NCBI GenBank assembly: GCA_014905825.1
Contig: JACGCN010000035.1
Coordinates: 372,001-436,000, forward strand
DNA length: 64,000 bases
Source: Lyophyllum atratum
Lineage: Eukaryota > Basidiomycota > Agaricomycetes > Agaricales > Lyophyllaceae
Direction of reading: 5' to 3'
A program made the translations under genes and the position numbers. Of this stretch, positions 43,914 to 56,908 are shown in pieces; positions within the stretch are counted from its first letter, which is position 1, and each line of letters begins with the position of its first letter. The notes below the pieces were generated by a model. That model did not search any database and was not told the origin of the DNA. It saw only the letters and a list, made by a program, of their open reading frames with translations.

Positions 43914-46319
43914 TGTCAAGGTCCAGTGGATGCTTGTGAAAACAGAGGTGTCCGAGCGCTGTATAAAAAACTTCCCTCTGGGTAACACCGCCGTAACAAA
44001 GCATAAATTGGCGGTCGGACTCGCAGATGAAGTCTAGTCCAGGCCGACGAAGTTGATGAAAGTCGAAGAACTGCTCCTATGGGAACTCAGCGTGGTCGAA
44101 GAGGGGCCTAGATGCGGTCCAGGCTCTTATGTTATCTAGCGAGCCATACCTTTGGCAGTTTCCGAATCATATCAGAGATTGCTGCATGATAGGTACGAAA
44201 ACGGCGCCCAGTATACGTCGGTAGTATACGCAATGCCTTTGCCCACAAGGAAGCAAGAAGGGGGGAGAGTATGCCATTCGCCCGGTGGAGACTCACGCAG
44301 CCAGGCACATAGGCACAGATGGTACGGAACAGAATACAGACTTACGAAAAATTCACACGAATGCAAAGCGAGAAAGCATAAGAAAGCGGAATTAAGCCCA
44401 AGCGCCACCTGATGATATACATAGGGAACCACTCTGCCACGGAGAAATTCCCTCATGTCGGCATTCTATGCAGATACTTCCGTCTGTGCCCATCGTCTGA
44501 TAAACTAACTTTTCCTCGCCACCCTATGAAGTGAAGACTCTCACCGATGTACCCGTGATTTTATAACTGGTGAGTATCTTTCTTGCACATTTCATTCCTC
44601 TTGGGACCTGCTGTAGAGAGAGCGACTGCTGCAAAATTTGGTAAAAAACCGTAAGCCGTCTAAGATGGACAAAACATCCGAAGCCTAATGTGGGAACCTT
44701 TACGCGGCAGCAGTTGAGATTAAGAAACCCGGAAAAGTTCCAGTAGCGAGCCCAAGTTTGTCCAAGAAGTACCCTCGCACAGCTTCAAATATATCTTCGG
44801 ATGACCTCCTTCAGCCAGAAAATCGACAGCTGACGCAGGCGCTGGGTGGCGATTTCGCTTTGACCGCCAGTGTATCACATGCTCGCATCCAATTGCATCG
44901 CGCTAAAGATGGTGGGCGACACCTGGCAGTTGGGAGGGATGTCGCTTCGTTTGCTTCATTTCCGAGACGTCGTCTGTTTAACAGCATGCTACCATGATAT
45001 TGCTGGGGCAAAGATATGGATTGACAGCCGTGAGTGTATGTGTATTCCTACCAGATTGTGGAGATTAAGTTAGGGGCAGAATATCCACACGTCATTCGCT
45101 CGCCACAAGGGAGGCGTCGTTAGAGTCTTGACTGACATAGCAGCGTGGAACGTAGATATCGGTTTAATCCTATTGGACGCTGCCAGCCAAGGGCACTGCA
45201 TAGAATAGGAAACAGTGCGTTCGCCCTGCTCTGTGCCTGAACACCTGTGATGAGGGGTTGAGGCCTTGCACTTAAGATTAACCTTGTTTTCGAGAACTCA
45301 CATGACTTGCCAGTTCCGTCCCGTTATCAGGGGTGCTCAGCCAGGATGCGGAGGTAAAGGTATCGAACTGTCCATCGTAAACGCCGCTGGCGAGATGTGG
45401 TGGGTTACGGTCGGACCTGCAGAGTTGTAGACCCGATTAAAAGAGATTCTTGGCCGTGTAGAAAGCATGTTTGGGACTGAGACACCCCTATGCCTCGGGC
45501 AGAGAGCTTAACTGTCAATCAGTTGATAGAGGGCACCACAACTTCTCGTATTGTTCACTGCTGGTGATGAGCAGTTCCCAGATCGAAGCGCAGGAGATAT
45601 CCGCATGCCGTCGCATGAGAAGTAATCGCACCACGTTATTCCACCGTAAGTGTATAGATCGAACTAAAATCGGAGGCGTCGGGACTCTGGGGCGCAGGAG
45701 TGTATCCCTAAGGGACCTATGGTCACCGCGGTTCGGGAGGAGGCGATGTTTGGCGTTGTTTCTGAATTGCATCGTGATCTTGTAAGTCCGATTCCCGGTC
45801 CCTCGCTGAGGCTCGAAGGAACACTACTCATCCTCTCTGGCATTACTTCAGTCAGAAATTCACGGCTTATACGACGACCTACTGTCTTTTCGACGTAGTA
45901 GCAATGCGCTGGAATATTATACATACCTACCCCCTTCAGGAAAGCTTCACGTCCTCATACCCCCCCAAAACCATTAAGATGATTTGCTTCTTTATATTGT
46001 ATTGTGAATGCAATTTCCATAAGCAGTACTAGTGTGAAGTGAATGGACGGGGGCAGGGGTTACGTGACAGGATAAGCAATTGCATGATGACATCAAGACG
46101 ATCAGAGAACATCGGACGATGAAAAAGCAACCAATCAACCAAAGAGTGTCAAAAGGCGGCAATGCTGCGCAAGATGGTATTGTAAGAGAAACGGGGGAGG
46201 AGGCGCTCGATGCATACGTGATGGTTTAATGAAGTGATAGTAACAAATAGAGACAGGCGAGAGAGTGACGGAGACAAACGAACGACGATCAGGGAAGCAA
46301 CCCCAACTCCAGTCCTAGA
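43914..46319. other. Gene-poor spacer
   Basis: About 2.4 kb with no confident gene. Around 45660-45980 two open stretches (one with AVREEAMFGVVSELHRDL before a GTAAGT donor, one with GLYDDLLSFRRSSNALEYY) could be exons of a small plus-strand gene. No start codon or upstream splice that keeps the frame was found. The right end should hold the 3' UTR of NST1. Confidence 0.35.
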
Positions 46320-49052
46320 TCAATTCCCATTGGGAGGCGGCGACGCCGCATTGAGCCCCGCGAACTGATTCGGGTTGGTGGTAAAATAACCACCCGGAGG
46401 CGGGTGCCACTCCGGAACCCCGGAACCCCCGCCCCCGCTCCCCCAAAGGGACCCAATGGGCGGCTGAGGATGATGCTGGGTATTCAAAGGGCCCACAGGC
46501 GGCGGCGGCCCGATAGGTCGGGGTCCACCAAATCCAGGCGGCGCGGAAGGCGCACCCCACGGCGTCCGCTCCCCAACCACACTTCTTGGACTCGCAGGCC
46601 CTCCCCATCCCGAACCACCGACACTGCCGATGGGGCCAGGCCCAATCGGTCCGACGCCCATGCTCATGCCACCCCCGATGGGCATAGGCGCGGTCCCACT
46701 TCTCCGCCCTACAGGCGCCTTCACGACTTCATCGCCGTCCTCCACGAGCGCTGAGGAGCCGAGGACGCCCTTGGGGCTCGGCGAGCGACGGATGGGCGAG
46801 CCGGAGCCGGAGCTCCCTTCACCGTTGCTATTGCTCGTCCCAGAGACGCTTGGCCGGGCGATGGGTGCAATCACGGGGCGACCAATGGGGCCTGGGTCGC
46901 CAATCAGGAGGGACCCACGACGACCTTGGCCCGGCGCGAGAGAGAGCATTGATGGTGCGGAAGGGGAGGGTGCGAGAGGAGCGGGAGCCTTAACTTTCTG
47001 GGGTGGACCGATGGGCGCGACAGGGACACCACCACGGTTGTACTGAGGATCAAAGGGCTGTCCACCGCTAGCGGCGAAGTTGCGTGGGAGGGCGGAGGGT
47101 GCCAGTCCTTGCTGGCCGGGGTGTGGCTGCTGCTGCTGAAGGCCGAGGCCACCGAAGCCGTATCCCATGGGTGCGAAGCCTTGTTGAAGGCGGGGTGACA
47201 TAGGGGGTGGAATCATGCCCCCGGGACCTTGATACATCATTGGCGACTGACCGTGAGGCGGGATATGGTTGGGTATTTGAGGGGTGATAGGCGTCTGGGG
47301 TTGTGAGGACATCGGGGTGCCGCGAAGCGGTTGCTGGGGTTGCTGCTGCTGGCGAGGAGCTTGACCCAATGCAGGAGCAGAGGTCGACGGGGAAATGGGA
47401 GAAAGCTTGTTGAGAATCTTCTTGGGCGTGGTGCCATTGACATTCACAGTGACGCCTGGAGTGCTGCGCTGGCCGTTGGACGAAGAGGAGCTCGAGGCCG
47501 CAGCATTGTTCCTTGACCCTGCGCCACGGCTAGCTGCAGCCTTACTGCTACTCGCAGCGGACGGGGAAACGACGTTGCGTTGCTGTTGATGTTGCATTGC
47601 AAGCCGATCGCGTGCTTCCTTCTCCGCCTTCTCCTCCCGCTCCTTTGCGAGTTTCCTTTCCCTCTCCTTTTCACGTTCAGCCCTTTCAGCTTGCTCCCTC
47701 TCCAGCTTCTCCTGACGCGCCTTCTCCGCCTTCTCTTTCTCAATACGTTCTCGCTCGAGCCGCTCTTCCTTTTCTTTCGCGAGCCGCGCCTCCTTCTCCT
47801 CTTTCAGTCGTTTCTCCTTCTCCTCCCTCACTCGCCTCTCTGCCTTGACTCTCTCTTCCTTTTCACGCTTCTTACGCTCGCGCTCGGCCTCCCGTTCCTT
47901 CTCTTCCTGCACACGCTTCCGCTTCTCCTCCTCTTTCCGTGCACGATCCTCTTCAGCAGCTTTCTTCGCGGCTTCCTTCCGGGCGCGATCCTCTTCACGT
48001 TTCTTCCGATTCTCCTCCTCCATGGACGCTTGCTGAGCTTTCATGCTGGCCTCTTCTGCAGCCTTCTCCGCCGCTTTCGCTGCACGTTCCTCATCCTTGA
48101 CTTGCTTTTGTTGCCTAGTCGAAATCAATTAGAATCATTGTGCACCGAGAGTAGAAGAAAGGCACGAGGAACGGAAACCGGAGGAGGGGGGGAGAAATAG
48201 CACGGAACTGAAACATACTTCCGCTTGTCCTTCTTCTTCTGGTTTTGAGTCTGCTTCTTGGCCTCGCGCTCCTTGGACATCTTATCCTCGTCCTCGAGCT
48301 CTCGTAATAGTTGCAGCTGCCGCTCTTGCGCGACCTTCTCGCGATAGGCCTGCAGGACACGCTGCTCGAACATCCGTGCCGCGAAGATCGAAAACATGCG
48401 CTTGCCCTCCTCCGACTTCTGCTCCTCTGTCATTGCCTAAACATGCATGTGAGGGGGATGTAGTCTAATCAGAGAAGAAGACGCACCTCTTCCTCGTCTT
48501 CATCATCTTCGTCATCCTCATCGTCCTCATCGTCCTCGTCATCTTCGTCCTCATCATCTTCATCATCGTCCTCATCGTCCTCCCCTCTTCGTTGACGCGG
48601 ACCGCGATCATCCTCATCGTCCTCATCACTGTCATCCTCCACGTCGCCTGCGGCCTCCTCTTCCCGCTGCATCCGCCGTTCCGCAAGCTGCTCCATCATC
48701 TCAAGAAACTTCTGTCCATCATTCTTGAGAAGATCGTCCGCAACGGTGAGGATGTTACCGGGACCTGGAGGGCAGATATAAAGAGGCTGACGTTGGACAG
48801 ACAGAACACTTACCTGTCACAGTCAGACTGTTCTTGATGTTGAACAGTCCATCGGACGCTTTAGGCTCAACTCCATTGACTCGGCGCCCGTTAGGCTTCT
48901 GTGCGGCTGGGGGAGGAGGGAGAACAGGAGGGCCGCCACCCCGCCTCCCGGCGGCTTTGTTGGCTTTAGCTGCCCTCCGCGCAGCCTGACGTTGTCGTTC
49001 CTCCTCGTCCTCTTCTTCCTCACCTTCATCTTCATCTTCTTCCTCTTCTTCT

Positions 49053-49084
<32 letters not shown>

Positions 49085-50001
49085 GTACTCTTCCTCCTCG
49101 TACTCCTCCTCACCAGCCTCGTCATCGTCATCAAACTCACTCTCCTTCGCATGCGGATGCACGTGTGGGTGCGGGTGCGGATGATGGCCCTGTAAGTGAG
49201 GTGGGGGAGCAGCCGGAGGAGCAGTCGGCGCGGTCTTGCGTCCATTCACCTGTTTCGCGACCTTTGGGCCGGTGCGCTGGGCCTGAGTACCACTCGCAAC
49301 GACGACACCGTTCTTGTCGAGCTCGACGCTGCCTGGGAAAGGCCCGGGTCCAGGGGGCGGAGGGATGGTCCCACCGGAAGAGACGTAACGCTGCTGGTAG
49401 TTCGCGTACTGTTCTAGCTCCTCGTAATAAGCATCGTACAGTACCTCGAGCTCTTCCTCTATCGCGTTTCTATACATCGGGTGGTGATCAGCATCGATGA
49501 AATTTTACATGAAATCTGGGTCGCCACTCACCGTTTCCGGCCACACACGGCACAGCTGCAGCTGTGTTTCTGCTGTTCCTTCATCTTCCGCAGCACCGTG
49601 TCCTTTTCGATCTTGACCAGACTCCGCCGCTCCTCCTCGCCCAGGCCCAACCAAAAATCCTTTATACGCTCACGCTCCTCGGTGGTACTCGTGCTCCAGA
49701 TCTTGTTGGCCTTTAATGGCGGTGCACTCTGACCTGGAGTCCCCGCAGCTGGTGGCCTGCCTTTAAGAGGTCCAGAAGCAGTCGACGGCGGCGGCGATGG
49801 ATGATGATGAGGATGCGGGTGAGCTGGCTGCTGCCCTTGCTGCTGTATTGGGTATGCCAGTGGAGCTTTTGACGCTGCGCGAGCACTCCTCTGCTGCTGC
49901 TGCTGAGCAGCCGGCTGTGGGGGGTATGCCATCGGCTTTTTTCCAATGGAAACAGAGCTTGGAGGGGGCTGTTGAGCCGTAGCTGTACGATTTGCGGGCA
50001 T
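46320..50001 (-). CDS. NST1: Stress response protein NST1
   Basis: Minus strand from ATG 50001 ([20 protein letters not shown]) to a stop at 46320. The N-terminus is Gln/His/Pro-rich. The family core is clear: [51 protein letters not shown]. Next are Pro/Gly-rich segments, a very acidic tract ([12 protein letters not shown] and DDEDDEDDE runs, 48470-49120), an [19 protein letters not shown] helix, and a long Lys/Arg/Glu coiled coil ([20 protein letters not shown], about 47600-48100). The C-terminus is Ser/Pro/Gly-rich, ending AASPPPNGN. About 1,050 residues over several exons. Known for salt-stress tolerance in yeast; the acidic tract plus coil suggests a nuclear or cytoplasmic scaffold, by inference. 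It is divergently transcribed from the permease. Confidence 0.9.
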
Positions 50002-50617
50002 GGCGAGCGGGAAACCTGAAAATCTTATGTAAGCCCGCCTGAATTTCTGTTTACCTGGCTAGGGTTTGCCAAACACTCGCCACGATCATCCGGGAGTGTG
50101 CTCAACCGCGTGTCGCTACGTGAAGAATGCTAAGTTGTACTCTGATGGCGAGGGACTTTCCAAAGATCAGGCAAGCTATGTAGCTGTGGCGCTGCTCTTT
50201 CGTCTAAGCATCTACGATCGTACTTACCAAATCCTTACACAGGTCCCAGGAACAAGGGGTCAACGCTAAACATTCAAGGCGCGCCTCATTTGCTACTGGT
50301 GCAAAATGTGGCTTCCTCCCGATAGAAATGAGACTCCACAAGTACGCATAGCACAACGGGCTAGAAACCTCTAGAAACTCAATACAAAAATATCACACGG
50401 TCAGAGCGTAGGAAGATCACACCGACGTCCAATCACCACCAGCTTCTTAGCTTCATTGAGATAACCTTGTCCCAATTCAATGGGCATGATCTGACTCCAA
50501 CTCGTGGGCATGCCATTTGATACACGCAGCCGCTGTCACTGGCGAAGTTAACTTCGCAGATAAAGGACGTATTCTGTATCTTGGCTCCTCGTCTTTTCGT
50601 TCCTTCCCCAAGCACCC
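50002..50617. promoter_or_regulatory. Bidirectional promoter region, NST1 / permease
   Basis: 616 bases between the start codons of two divergent genes. No coding content. It must hold the promoters of both. No obvious TATA box; a CT-rich run (CTTTTCGTTCCTTCCCC) lies just before the permease ATG. Confidence 0.5.
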
Positions 50618-53285
50618 ATGACTTCAGACGGCTCGACTCACGAAAAAGGCGACCCCTCCGCAGCTGCTCCCCTCGATGTTATACAAGGACTTGAAAAACT
50701 TGGCTATAAACAGGAGCTCTCACGCGTATGTCTGCTCGTTCTCCCGCTATCGAGCATACCTGTTCATGATACGACAGTCTCGCGGGCTCTTCCACATTTT
50801 GTTCAGTGAGCAGACCTCTCATAGATATATCGAACCTGCTGAAATATGATATCAGTGACGCTCGGTATGTCTCTTGCGTTATTTTTGCCCTCATCTTGTC
50901 CGACCACTAGTGCCGCATCATCGCCGCGTACTCATCTATTACCTTATCGCTGCCAGCTATCATGGCCGTGCGTAAGTGGTTTGCTTCTCATATACTGCCA
51001 CTCTTCCCGACCGCTTGTCCCAGCGTACGGCCTCTCAGCGCCCATCGCGACTTCGCTCGTTGGTGGTGGTCCCGCTACAATCATATGGGGGTGCGTTCAC
51101 CATTCAATCAAAAAGAGCTGCACAAGAAGTAACGCTCATTAAATCTGTATATAAAGCTGGCTTCTAGTCTCTCTTCTCACACAGCCACTAGCTCTCTCCC
51201 TCGCCGAGATATGCTCAAAGTACCCAACATCAGCAGGCGCATACTACTGGTGTTACCGCCTCGCACCTCCCAAGTACCGCCTTCTCGTGTCTTGGATCAA
51301 TGGCTGGCTTTATACCGTTGGTGTATGGACTATCAGCCTGTCTGTGACTTTCGTAAGGCCTCGGTTCCCTTCGCGGAAAGTTGAAGTGGACTAGGCTGAT
51401 GAATTGTGTCTCTGATAGGGGACCGCGCAACTCATGGTCGCTGGTGCGGGGATATTCCATCCAGAGTGGGTCGCGACCCCCTGGCAAACGTGTGAGTCCT
51501 CCCACCAACTTGGACGTAGAATAAGCACAGTATCATCTAACCTTGTGTCGGCGGGTAGATCTTATCTTTGTCGCGGTGACGGTATTCACGAGTATATTCA
51601 TCATGTTCTTGAACAAACTTCTCCCAGCAATCGATGTAAGCGCTTTACCTCCCTTACAACCTCTATACGGCGCCTCACCCAACCCAGGTTCTGGCCGCAT
51701 TCTGGACCCTTTTTGGAATAATAAGTAAGCTCCCTGCCCCGCATCCCATATGTAGCTTTGGAATTGACACGACTCCCAGTTATCCTGATCGGCTTCTCCG
51801 TGAAAGCAGCGGCAGGTCGCCGTTCAGCTTCATTTGCCCTGGGCCACTTCGATGCTTCCGCCTCAGGATGGACACCCGGCTGGACGTTCTTCATCGGATT
51901 GCTCCCTGTATGCATCATCTACGTTCCGCAGATTGCTTCCCCTGACCTCAGCCTATCATTCCTTACTAATAGCCTGGTAAGTTGTCCGCCAACTCATGCC
52001 TGTAGATGTAAGCATTGACAATATTTGCACCAGCGTACACCTACTCCGCAATCGGGATGAGTAATGATATTTTCCCATCCTTTTCTACGGGACACCTGAT
52101 TCCCAGATTCTGCATCTTCTCGTAGTCACCAGCATGGCTGAGGAAGTACACAGTCCGGCTATACAAGTTCCGCAGGCCATCGTTTACTCAATCCCGATTG
52201 GTGCCATTAGCGGCCTCGTTTTCCTGCTTCCGATTGTGTTCACACTTCCCGATATTCCAACACTCCTCGCTGGTATGTACACATTTCGCCTGGTCGCTAA
52301 TTTGATCTCGTTCTGCCTCTGGTGTTTTGTTTTGCGTCCTTCTCGCATCGTTCAGTCGCGTGTAGAGCGGTTACTGAAGTAAGCCCCTAGTACCGGGAGG
52401 CCAGCCCATCGGTGTGATGTTCACCCTCATCATGGGATCGAAGTCTGGTGGATTCGGAATGGTAAGCACTCAACACCGGATACACGCATATGAGCGCTAA
52501 AAGCACCTCCACTCTCCAAGTGGTTCATCAGTACGTCCTCCCAGCCAAACACATACACCTAATCCTAAATTTTTACACTCTCCCAGTCTTTGGTATCGGC
52601 ATCTTCTGTGCCATATCTATCTGCTGCGCCGCCTCCCGCGCCACATGGAGCTTCGCGCGAGACAAAGCCATCCCCTTCCACACCGTATTCGCCCACATCT
52701 CGCGCTCTGCCGACGACCCCTCCGCCGTACCCCTCAACGCCCACCTCCTCTCCACAACCATCCAGCTCCTCCTCGGGCTCATCTACCTCGGCTCCAGCGC
52801 AGCGTTCAATGCCTTCGTGGGCGTAGCCGTCATATGTCTCGGCGCGAGCTATGCCATGCCCATCGCGATCCTTATGTGTAATGGGAGGAAGGAGATGGAG
52901 GATGCACCGTTTTCGCTGGGGAGGTGGGGGTGGGGGGCTAATGTCGTTGCGTTGCTGTGGGTGATGTTTGAGATTGTGCTGTTCTCGATGCCTGCTGTGA
53001 TACCTGTTACGCAGGTGACTATGAGTATGTATCGCGTCTACGTTCCTCTCATGCGTTGAGATACTGACGCATGCCACGTAGATTATGCGAGTGTTGTCTT
53101 TGTTGGGTTTGCGGTGATCAGTGCTGGGTGGTATATGATCAGTACGTCGCCTTTTGTATTCTCCTATCCACTTCATCTGGGTAAATGGTGTATCGCGCTT
53201 CGCAGACGGGCGCTATCATTATGCTGGTCCACCGATCCCCAATGACATAGATCTCGCTGAAGAGCTGGAGAAAACGGACTCATAG
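50618..53285 (+). CDS. APC-superfamily amino acid/choline permease
   Basis: Starts at ATG 50618 (MTSDGSTHEKGDPSAAAPLD, then LEKLGYKQELSR, the cytosolic lead of this family) and ends at 53283-53285 (AEELEKTDS-stop). Recognisable blocks include YGLSAPIATSLVGGGPATII, LALSLAEICSKYPTSAGAYY (the family signature after helix 2), WINGWLYTVGVWTISL, GWTFFIGLLP, MAEEVHSPAIQVPQAIVYSI, FGIGIFCAISICCAASRATW, FARDKAIPFHTVFAHI, VAVICLGASYAMPIAI and GWYMINGRYHYAGPP. This fits the fungal GABA/choline/amino-acid permease group (12 helices, plasma membrane). Ten or more introns break it, and those around 50740-50980 are hard to place. The substrate cannot be told from sequence. Confidence 0.85.
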
Positions 53286-53990
53286 GTTTTCGAATATCCT
53301 ACTCTGTAGAGCGTACAGTTCTTCGCGTGTCCCTGGAGTGAAGTCGTCATTCAAATCTGGTATCTTGAGACTGAATTATCTACCGGTTATCAGATACCGG
53401 TCAGTGGTCTAATTCCAGAATCATACTTTACGTCCGTGGTGCCTCGTCTGCACCACAATGTAAAGAGGCAAAAGAGGGTTCAGGTTCAATGTTCAACTAT
53501 AAGGCCTGGTCCTAAGCCAAACACTCTCGGTACTAGCATTGGAAGCTTTGGATCGGCCAGTTTCAGAGACTATTAACAATTCAACGACCCCAGAGTGTGG
53601 GCGTGTTCCGATACCGAGTGTCCCCTGGATGCGGTCGTTTGGCTTCGACGTGAATTAAACATGGGAGGGACATGTGAACTACTCAGTAAGCAGGCTCATA
53701 AGTACGATTGAAGCACAGTCGCTCAGACCGCGAATGCTCGATCTTTGCGGACCAAAGTTGTCCTTTAGCCAAAGTTCTCTCCATTCCAGGCATTCAGTAA
53801 CCCACTACCTGCATATATCGTCAATTTGGACCATTCGCAGCATAGCTGAACAACAAGACTCACAAGTACTCCAATACACATACATCCCCTAAGACTCGAA
53901 GCAATCAAGACCTACTCCTGGAATACGAGCTAAAAATCAGCAATCGAAAGGCCGTACAATACAACAGGAACAAGCCCAAAACGCACCTCT
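53286..53990. other. Intergenic region
   Basis: About 700 bases with short open frames only. A short inverted repeat, TACCGGTTATCAGATACCGGT (53380-53400), could form a hairpin near the 3' end of the permease transcript. Confidence 0.35.
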
Positions 53991-54188
53991 TCACTCCTCC
54001 CCAACAGATCTCGGTAACCTCCACGGCCCACGCCTAGTTCGCACCTTGAGGTCCCGCGTTTCTGTCTTGAATCTATTCATACCGCGGCTACAGCGTGCGG
54101 CCAACGGCGCTGAACTCTCCTCAGCACTGGCGACCGTCAGAAAGACGATCCACGCGAGCAGGAGGAAGGTGTAGGAGGGTGACCGCAT
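53991..54188 (-). CDS. Possible small secreted basic protein
   Basis: A single uninterrupted 65-codon frame on the minus strand starting at ATG 54188. Residues 1-22 (MRSPSYTFLLLAWIVFLTVA plus SA) look like a good signal peptide with an AxA-type cleavage site. The mature part is basic, with RTRRGP and only one cysteine. No family is recognised. It could be a small secreted protein or peptide precursor, or a chance frame. There is no supporting neighbour. Confidence 0.4.
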   Translation of the reverse strand: MRSPSYTFLLLAWIVFLTVASAEESSAPLAARCSRGMNRFKTETRDLKVRTRRGPWRLPRSVGEE

Positions 54189-54797
54189 TGTGACTTTCGA
54201 AAGGGCGGGTGTAGGGTTTTTTTGGGAGTTATGGGTCGACCGGCGACGCGCTACTCAGACCAGCTGAGATCACAGAGGCGTGTTTGAAGCTTTGGAGCTT
54301 GGTGAAAAGCTGCCGTACTTATACAGCATATGCCCTGTCTCGTTGTCCATCAGATCCTGATCACCCAGGATGCGGTGCAGGTGGGCGGGCACGGGTGAAT
54401 AATGATCAAGCGAAATCTCGAAACCCAGGCGCTTGCGATTTACATGGTAACTGGAGTGATGTCATCTTGAAGTACAAATGCAGAGGCTGTGTCGTGGACC
54501 GTAGACCTTGATCATAATCATTGGTGGTCGCGGTGACAACTCGGGGTCAACAATCCAACAGTATATATAGTACTTGGATACGGCACTGACAAGGAGCTAG
54601 AATACAACACCAGATATATAATAAGTTCTTGTACAGACAAATTTTAACGCGACAGCAGAAACACAACAATAGCAGCCTAATAGAAATTATCTCGAGTATA
54701 TACGATCCAAACGTCTGGGCGCACACAAAAAAAAGCAGTTCCGCAATGAAGGAAAAGGGGGTACGATCAACAGAAATGCCTGGCTTATAACATGACC
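54189..54797. other. Intergenic region
   Basis: About 600 bases between the small secreted frame and the transferase stop codon. Open frames on both strands are short and unconvincing. It is AT-rich compared with its neighbours. Confidence 0.4.
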
Positions 54798-55979
54798 TCA
54801 CGCAGTAAGTTTTGGGATAACCTTGACCATCTGGTCGATATTGATAAACTGGACCCAGCTATTCAGCTGTTCCGCCGTATCATAGAATATAAAGCGCGAG
54901 TCGTTGGAGCCCCGGAAGAACGCCACGACACATTCGTATTGTTCGTTGACGAGCTGATCACGGCGCGCCACGCCGAGCTGCGTTCTCCATATGCGGAACT
55001 CCCACCCGGTCAGGGGGTAGCCGTCGCCCATTGCAGCACGCTCGGGGACGTTGAACTCGAGGCGCGAGTAGTCGAAGCCGATGGGGTGGCCGATCGCTTT
55101 GATGTAGGCTTGTTTTAGGGCGAGGACTATGCTGAGCCGGCGGAGGATGGTCTCGTCGTCTTGCTCCTGTGTAATATTTGCCATCTCTAATGGGGTCAAC
55201 TACAGCGTAGAACGACGTCAGCATCGCTGGGCGCTTCGCCCTAGAAGAACCATACGCACTTTATGTGATTGTGATTCTACATACGCAGCTACCGTGACCC
55301 CACGCGGCTCTACCGCGACTTGTTTCGTGCCAATCCCGATATTGACCACCCGGTGTTTACTGCCCTGAACCATGATCATAGAACACAGGGAGCCCTCGAA
55401 TCCCGAATGATACCCAATCATGGATTGCATAAACCGTTCGGCGGTCATGCCGTCTTGAGCCTACGATGAGGAGATGAGATTCGATCATGCGTGCAAGGGC
55501 ACATGGCGACGCACCTGCTCGATCCACCGCTTCCCAGCAGCCGTGCTTTCATCCTTCCACTTTGCACGAGGTATTCGACGATGTCTCATCATGAGTAATG
55601 GCAACATCAGGGTCATTAGTTGACCTAGGACAGAGCGCTAAGTTAGGCTTAGGTGACCAAAGGGTTGAGGCTGCGGCGCTCACGAAACGAATCTGAATCT
55701 CGGGGATTATGAGGCACTTTCGTATGCTCAACGCATAATGAGACTACTTTATGGCAAGCATCATATTCCTTCGTTCCATCGGCGGCGTCAGTCGAACCGC
55801 ACGCAGGCTGAAAGACCTGGCTCACGCACCTCTTTGGTGTACTCTCGGTTCAGGGATAGCTGCCAGCAGATGATCGGTAGACTGCCGGAGGGAGGTATTC
55901 TATGTTGGCGATTACTGTGTCCGTTGGGTGTGGGCCCGTATGACGGTATCGGCTGTGCTCCGACTGTAGTAGAGGTCAT
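54798..55979 (-). CDS. 4'-phosphopantetheinyl transferase (Sfp/AASDHPPT type)
   Basis: Minus strand. Probable start ATG 55979 (MTSTTVGAQPIPSYG), whose first exon reaches ICWQLSLNREYTKE, like the N-terminus of these transferases. Later exons encode QLMTLMLPLLMMRHRRIPRA, KWKDESTAAGKRWIEQ, VVNIGIGTKQVAVEPRG, then LTPLEMANITQEQDDETIL, LALKQAYIKAIGHPIGFDYS, PLTGWEFRIWRTQLGVAR and a last segment ending INIDQMVKVIPKLTA-stop. Members transfer phosphopantetheine from CoA to acyl, peptidyl or aminoadipate carrier domains. The catalytic helix reads KQAYIK, where KEAYxK is usual, so the metal-ligand Glu appears to be Gln. Five or more introns. A carrier-protein partner is not in the window. Confidence 0.7.
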
Positions 55980-56908
55980 TGAGATTGTGGACAGCTCGGG
56001 GTGCTTGTAGGGTGCTTACGGTCGGGCATATTAAGAAAGGTGTATGTTCAGGGATGGTAAAGAGTGGTGTGGCGGTCAAAAAGATGGTGTTTGCCGGGAA
56101 AAAAGGCAGGTGGTACGGTAGAGCATGGTAGATTGCTCGTTCCGATTTAAATACACCTTTTACAACACGCTGGTGGAAGCACGTGCAAAGGGTTTACTTA
56201 CCCACGGCATGCGTGGACAGCCTCCGCACTTCAACAAAACAATCATGATGCTATCGACAACGGATTCGAATTCACCTTGTACATTCCTCTTGTTCTTGCT
56301 TTGCTACTGGGGCTAAACATCTTTATTATCCTTCAAGCGATTTGCTTGGACATGACGCGCTAACTCAGGATCGGTTGTCTCTTTTGTCCCCTTGAAAGGC
56401 CTCGCGTCGATTTCCCTTGATTGTGTGTGTCCTTCAATTCAAAGTCCTACCGACCTTTAGTTGTTTAGACGCCACATGAAAAGTACTCTCGAAGTCAACA
56501 GCGACTTACGTTTTCCTATACATGAGTTTGTTATTCCTTCGACCGTATCAGCTGGCCGCGATCTACGCGAAATTCTGAAGCCCAACTCATCTTGCCGCAT
56601 TCTTAGTACCAAGTCCAGGAGAGACTAATCGCTTGTTATATCAGCTAGCCGACGTCATCAACCAAAGCCAGTCTACCGCCACACAAGTTTTCGCAACTCG
56701 AATAACTCTACGACATCCCCTCTTCCCCCGCCGCCAGTAATGAGTTCTCCCCAAGTAACTCCTCTCAATTGGCATTCCAAGTCTCCCCGAACGACTCCCA
56801 TTTTCTCTTCGGCAAATACTCGGGCATTCGAATCCACCAACTCGTGATCGTCTTATGCGACCATAAATACCGCGTCCCTAGCCCGGAATCACTCCGTCTC
56901 CACCTCCC
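55980..56908. promoter_or_regulatory. Divergent promoter region, transferase / esterase
   Basis: About 930 bases between divergent genes. No gene recognised. It should carry the promoters of both. Confidence 0.4.

Noticed and set aside
45540..45980. Possible small plus-strand gene
   Set aside because: Two exon-like stretches are present, but no start codon or upstream acceptor keeps the frame without a stop. Left as a note in the spacer entry.
47580..48200. Plus-strand 206-codon Leu/Phe-rich frame resembling a membrane protein
   Set aside because: It is the exact reverse of the Lys/Glu coiled coil of NST1: CTT/CTC codons opposite AAG/GAG. A shadow frame.
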